Shown here: one piece after another, positions 60,771 through 64,000 of the stretch
How positions within the stretch are numbered: the first letter of the stretch is position 1
How the letters are laid out: each line of letters starts with the position of its first letter
Source of the DNA: JANNBN01 sp963763885
GTDB taxonomy: Bacteria; Actinomycetota; Acidimicrobiia; Acidimicrobiales; JANYDT01
Reading direction: 5' to 3'
DNA: 64,000 bases
Assembly: GCA_963763885.1 (NCBI GenBank)
Contig: CAVXQD010000001.1
Location: forward strand, 372,001 to 436,000
Translations under genes and position numbers: made by a program
Notes under the pieces: model-generated
The model's input: only the letters and a program-made list of their open reading frames with translations
Told to the model about the DNA's origin: nothing
Databases searched by the model: none

Positions 60771-60776
60771 TACCTT
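60771..60776 (+). promoter_or_regulatory. -10 box for probable leaderless nitroreductase mRNA
   Basis: TACCTT ends 7 nt before ATG 60784, with no Shine-Dalgarno site. Confidence 0.4.
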
Positions 60777-60783
60777 CGCAGAG

Positions 60784-61455
60784 ATGAATGTCAGCGAAGC
60801 CCTGTACCGCCGCACCTCCATTCGGGCGTTCCGTCCGGATCAACTGTCCCAACAAGTGGTCCACGACATTCTCGACGCTGCCCGGTGGTCGCCGTCTGGC
60901 GGCAACCTGCAGCCATGGAAAGTGATTGCTGTTGCCGGCGAGGCGCGCCAGCAGGTAATCGAGGTGGTGACTCAGGCGCTCGGCAGCAACCCGCGTGGTG
61001 AAGAAGGGGAGCGGCCGATGTACCCGGCCAACCTGTGGGACCCGTACCGAACCCGTCGGTTTGAGCTGGGCGAGCAAATGTATGAGCTCTTAGGAATTGG
61101 TCGAGAAGACCGGGCAGGCCGGCTTGCTCGTCTTGCGCAGAACATGCAGTTCTTCGGCGCACCAGTTGGGTTGTTCTTCGTGATCGACGAACGGATGGGT
61201 TACGGCCAGTGGGCGCACCTCGGCATGTTCATGCAATCCGTAGCATTGGCTGCGATCGAGCACGACGTTGCCAGTTGCATGCAGGAGTACTGGGCATTGG
61301 GTCGTGAAACCTTGAAGACCCATTTCGCGCTGGAAGAGCACGAAATGGTCTACTGCGGGATGGCTCTTGGCTACGCAGACCAGGATGCGGTGGTGAACCA
61401 GTTGCGTTCGGAGCGGGCCCCCGTTGAGGAGTTCACGACGTTTGCCGGCTGGTGA
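60784..61455 (+). CDS. Nitroreductase-family FMN protein
   Basis: 223-aa FMN-dependent oxidoreductase. ALYRRTSIRAFRPDQLS is the FMN-phosphate-binding RRSxRxF motif, followed by ILDAARWSPSGGNLQPWKVIAV; GMFMQSVALAAIEHDVASCMQEYWAL and MVYCGMALGYAD are the family FMN and C-terminal segments. Substrate is unknown; nitroreductase relatives act on quinones, nitroaromatics or flavins. Preceded by a probable leaderless promoter. Confidence 0.88.
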   Translation: MNVSEALYRRTSIRAFRPDQLSQQVVHDILDAARWSPSGGNLQPWKVIAVAGEARQQVIEVVTQALGSNPRGEEGERPMYPANLWDPYRTRRFELGEQMYELLGIGREDRAGRLARLAQNMQFFGAPVGLFFVIDERMGYGQWAHLGMFMQSVALAAIEHDVASCMQEYWALGRETLKTHFALEEHEMVYCGMALGYADQDAVVNQLRSERAPVEEFTTFAGW

Positions 61456-61552
61456 GCCCTCGCTCGCGTCGCAGCGCGTTCAGCGTGTGCACAATGTCGG
61501 TCTGGACCCGACTTAGTGCACACGCAGGCCCGGTTGTCAGACAGCAATCTGT

Positions 61553-61627
61553 TGGAGCGGGTGACGGGAATCGAACCCGCATGACCAGCTTGGAAGGCTG
61601 GGACTCTAGCCATTGAGCTACACCCGC
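61553..61627 (-). tRNA. tRNA-Gly(UCC)
   Basis: The minus strand gives a full cloverleaf: acceptor GCGGGTG pairs with CACCCGC, the D arm contains GCTCAATGGCTAGAG, the anticodon loop is TTCCAAG (anticodon TCC), and the T loop is GGTTCGATTCC. The discriminator is T and an encoded CCA follows. Confidence 0.95.
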
Positions 61628-61683
61628 GATATGTACCGCTATGGGTACGTCGGCCACAACAACAACTACTGCGGCCGATTACG

Positions 61684-61757
61684 TCGGGGCGACAGGATTT
61701 GAACCTGCGACCCCCTGGTCCCAAACCAGGTGCGCTACCAAGCTGCGCTACACCCCG
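61684..61757 (-). tRNA. tRNA-Pro(UGG)
   Basis: On the minus strand, acceptor CGGGGTG pairs with CGCCCCG, the D arm has GCGCAGCTTGGTAGCGC, the anticodon loop TTTGGGA gives TGG, and the T loop is GGTTCAAATCC. The discriminator is A; CCA is not encoded (CGT follows). It lies 56 bp upstream of tRNA-Gly on the same strand, probably one transcript. Confidence 0.95.
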
Positions 61758-61850
61758 TTGCAATCAAGCTCAGATAGCCTACCCGCAACAAGGCACCTGC
61801 CCGATCATTTCGACGGAAATTGTCTCGACCATGGCTGGCAGGATAAGTGA

Positions 61851-62606
61851 ATGGAGCTTTTCGGTGTCTGTAATGCCTCGCCCGACTCGTTGAACCAGGA
61901 CTCCATCGTCACCAGCTCAGCTGACGCACTGGCTCGGATGGCGGACCTGTTTGCAAACGGGGCTCAACATATCGATTTGGGTGGGCAGGGTTCAACGTTC
62001 CAGGCGAGCCAGGTGGATACCGAGACCGAATGGGCGCGCCTCGCAGACATCATTACTGCGCTGGCGGGCGCCTTGGCCGGAACGCGTGCTCTGTTGTCGG
62101 TTGACACGTGGAACCCCGAGGTGATGCGCCGCAGCCTTGATGCTGGCGCAACGGTGATGAACGCAGCGGATGCGATGCAGCTCGATGCCATGTGGGAATT
62201 GGCTGCCGAGCGTGGTTGCCCTGTGGTGCTGCCTTTCATGCTTGGCCAGGACCCGCTCCACCTGGAGCATGTGACTGGCGATGCCCTGGAAGTGATGCTG
62301 GAGTGGTTCACGGACAAACTCGCCATCGCGGATCGGTACGGCATCAGAGCGAACATGATCCTTGACCCAGGTACCGGGTTTGCGCCATTGGGCTGGGAGT
62401 GGGAAAGCCGTTACCACTACCAGAAGTACATCTACTCAAGTCTGGGGCGTCTGCGGCAGTTTGACCTGCCTCTCTACATTGCGTTGCCTTGGCGTGAAAC
62501 TGCACAGCACGATGAGTTGTTGCAGATCGTCTTGCAACACGGCGTGGAGTATGGGCGGGCGCACTATCCGGCCCGTATCCGCCAGGCCGAAACGCACGCC
62601 GCGTGA
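61851..62606 (+). CDS. Dihydropteroate synthase-like TIM-barrel protein
   Basis: 251-aa pterin-binding-fold protein of the DHPS superfamily. FGVCNASPDSLNQDS corresponds to the NvTPDSF motif, HIDLGGQGST to IDIGGESTRP with Glu replaced by Gln-Gly and no Arg-Pro, LLSVDTWNPEVMRRSLDAGATVMNAAD to the SVDT block, and MILDPGTGFAPLGWEW to DPGIGFGK. The catalytic SRK motif and the terminal RVHD are absent, so folate synthesis is unlikely; a methyltransferase- or pterin-binding role is possible. AGGA precedes the ATG. Confidence 0.65.
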   Translation: MELFGVCNASPDSLNQDSIVTSSADALARMADLFANGAQHIDLGGQGSTFQASQVDTETEWARLADIITALAGALAGTRALLSVDTWNPEVMRRSLDAGATVMNAADAMQLDAMWELAAERGCPVVLPFMLGQDPLHLEHVTGDALEVMLEWFTDKLAIADRYGIRANMILDPGTGFAPLGWEWESRYHYQKYIYSSLGRLRQFDLPLYIALPWRETAQHDELLQIVLQHGVEYGRAHYPARIRQAETHAA

Positions 62607-62722
62607 CAACCTCATCGTTACGCGCGCGTTGTTCACACAGAATTCCCGGTTTCGACCGGCAGCGGACCGCCAAGTTGAATATTTTGTAAAGGTCCACCAC
62701 GCATCTCCCGTCAGGAGAACCA

Positions 62723-63802
62723 ATGAAGTTTCGTTCCGCCCTTGCAATCTCAGGGGCAGCGCTTATCGCTACCAGCATGATCGCCACCCCAGGTGGCGCT
62801 GTGACCAAGAAAAAGGCCACCACTACCAAGAAGAAGGCAGCAGCCACAACAACAAAGGCGGCGGCTGCGCCAACCACTGCTGCTACAGCCAAGAAGGACC
62901 TTGTTTTCGCAATTATTCTTCCGTCTTCGAAGGACGATAAGGCGTTCAGTGAGTCTGGATATACGGGGCTCACGAATGCCGTGAAGAAGGTCGGCGGCAA
63001 GGTGGTCTTCCAGGAGAACGTCGCTGTGGCGTCGGCGCAGGAAGCCCTTCGCAACCTTGCGTCCCAGAAGCCAACCATCGTGATGTCGCTCGGTGGTCAG
63101 TTTGCCGATGCCATCGCCACCGTTGCTCCAAGCTTCCCTGATGTGCAGTTCATGGGTATCAACGGCACCAAGACCGGCGCAAACCTCTCCGCGTGGTCAC
63201 TTGCCGAAGGCGAAGTTGCCTACTTGGCTGGCATCCTTGTCGCTGGTGAGAACCCAGGCGTCAAGAAGATCGGTCGCGTTGCAGGCATCACCATCGCTCC
63301 GTTGCAGTTTGGCTCGGCCGGTTTCATCGACGGCGCACGGTCCGTTGACCCAGACATCCAGTTCATCAACACCTTCACCGGCAACATGGACGACGTTGCC
63401 AAGGCCAAGGAAGCAACCCTTGCAGCTGCAAACGCTGGGGCTAAGTTCATCTACACCGGTATGAACAACGGCTTGGTTGGCATGGAGCAGGCAGCGCAAG
63501 AGTCCGACGTGCAGTTGATCAACAACACCACCAACAAGTGCTCGGACCCAAAGACTGGTGCGCTGTACTTCGGAGCGGTTAACTCTTCAACCACCTTCGC
63601 AACGCAGAGCATCGCCGAGTCACTCGCGAATGGCAGTTATAAAGCCAACGCGAAGCGAACAAACCTGGAGTTCCCAGACGCGTTCGGGGTGGTGTTGTGC
63701 AGCGGCAAGCCAAAGGCCAAGACTGCTCAGCTGCTGGCTGATGCAGAGAAGAAGTTGATTGCAGGCGAAATCAAGATCGGTCTCCAGCCCGCTAAACCCT
63801 AA
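62723..63802 (+). CDS. BMP-family (PnrA-like) ABC transporter substrate-binding protein
   Basis: 359-aa exported binding protein of the basic-membrane-protein family, which usually binds nucleosides. A signal peptide (~26 residues, no lipobox) is followed by a Lys/Thr/Ala-rich linker (residues ~28-58) and the folded domain from DLVFAIILPSSKDDKAFSESGYTGL. VAYLAGILVAG, IGRVAGITIAPLQFGSAGFIDGA and FIYTGMNNGLVGMEQAAQES match the family. AGGAG lies 6 nt before the ATG. The next gene starts like the matching ATPase, with a hairpin between. Confidence 0.9.
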   Translation: MKFRSALAISGAALIATSMIATPGGAVTKKKATTTKKKAAATTTKAAAAPTTAATAKKDLVFAIILPSSKDDKAFSESGYTGLTNAVKKVGGKVVFQENVAVASAQEALRNLASQKPTIVMSLGGQFADAIATVAPSFPDVQFMGINGTKTGANLSAWSLAEGEVAYLAGILVAGENPGVKKIGRVAGITIAPLQFGSAGFIDGARSVDPDIQFINTFTGNMDDVAKAKEATLAAANAGAKFIYTGMNNGLVGMEQAAQESDVQLINNTTNKCSDPKTGALYFGAVNSSTTFATQSIAESLANGSYKANAKRTNLEFPDAFGVVLCSGKPKAKTAQLLADAEKKLIAGEIKIGLQPAKP

Positions 63803-63816
63803 GTACTTCTACGATC

Positions 63817-63858
63817 CGACCGTGGTCAGATGTCTTTCAGCGACTCTGGCCACGGTCG
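63817..63858 (+). terminator. Hairpin between BMP binding protein and downstream ABC gene
   Basis: CGACCGTGGTCAGA (63817-63830) pairs with TCTGGCCACGGTCG (63845-63858), a 14-bp stem with one G:U pair and a 14-nt loop. A TTTTG stretch follows 10 nt later. Like the hairpin after aglE, it could reduce expression of downstream ABC genes relative to the binding protein. Confidence 0.6.
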
Positions 63859-63939
63859 ATGCACGTCGTTTTGATTTCCCGCAATTTGTTTTGAACTCCC
63901 TTTGTGCCGCCTGCATTTCTCCCGACTGCAACGAGACCC

Positions 63940-64000
63940 ATGACAGAACCAATTCAGCCGTCTGAACGCGTCCCGCTTGCTGAGCTGCGCGACATCGTCA
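63940..64000 (+). CDS. Start of a probable ABC transporter ATP-binding protein, truncated by window end
   Basis: ATG 63940 opens a frame of 20 codons to the window edge, MTEPIQPSERVPLAELRDIV. The end AELRDIV resembles the first strand of nucleoside-type ABC ATPases (xLRxIxKRFPG), and position after a BMP protein fits. No Walker motif is in view, so the call rests on context. Confidence 0.5.
   Translation, partial: MTEPIQPSERVPLAELRDIV

Overview
The window is about 60% GC and gene-dense, with short intergenic gaps; no stretch over 300 bases lacks a gene. Several traits point to Actinomycetota, probably an Acidimicrobiia-type (Ilumatobacter-like) organism: Thr/Ala-rich linkers on exported proteins, many GTG/TTG starts, apparently leaderless genes with a TAnnnT box 6-8 nt before the start codon, a DUF2236 (MpaB-like) protein, and a pur operon with fused PurSL and PurDM. 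The lineage is inferred from gene style only.

Layout. 1-1.8 kb: end of a shikimate dehydrogenase and a Thr-rich membrane-anchored protein. 1.9-7.2 kb: alpha-glucoside uptake and hydrolysis operon (binding protein, two permeases, GH13 glucosidase) behind a consensus LacI-type operator; no ATPase or LacI gene is present. 7.3-16.8 kb: MMPL exporter, DUF2236 protein, a large STAND-type ATPase and a divergent LuxR-HTH protein that together look like a split LAL regulator. 16.9-19.5 kb: lone EctB-type aminotransferase and an SDR whose catalytic Lys is Asn. 19.5-23.2 kb: sulfite reduction and siroheme locus (precorrin-2 dehydrogenase, Rrf2 regulator, sulfite reductase, uroporphyrinogen-III methyltransferase). 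23.2-27.6 kb: GntR regulator with divergent transaldolase-like protein, threonine deaminase, GT2 glycosyltransferase. 27.6-33.9 kb: polar amino-acid ABC transporter, then divergent COG3375 GNAT, OSBS/N-succinylamino-acid racemase and metallophosphoesterase, suggesting D-amino-acid salvage. 34-37.1 kb: DedA protein, class II aldolase, a toxin-antitoxin-like pair with a 37-nt palindrome, and mtnA. 37.1-47 kb: Gfo/Idh/MocA oxidoreductase, MFS carrier, GDT1 protein, SDR, cupin, ClC channel, alpha/beta hydrolase, a 63-bp tandem repeat, GH78 rhamnosidase and a split-barrel flavoprotein.

47-59.3 kb is a tightly coupled purine operon: purSL-purQ-purC-purF-purDM-purN-guaB-purE-purK. Most junctions overlap by 4 nt or are separated by 2-7 nt. 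guaB carries an apparent +1 frameshift near 56464. The remaining purine steps (purB, purH, purA, guaA) must lie elsewhere.

59.4-64 kb holds a GGDEF protein, a nitroreductase, tRNA-Gly(UCC) and tRNA-Pro(UGG), a divergent DHPS-like TIM-barrel protein, and a BMP-family nucleoside-type binding protein followed by a strong hairpin and the first 20 codons of what is probably its ABC ATPase. No IS element, prophage, CRISPR array or rRNA was seen. The most unusual items are the toxin-antitoxin-like pair with its operator palindrome beside mtnA, the split LAL regulator, the PurDM fusion ahead of purN, and a 23-bp divergent promoter between two leaderless genes.
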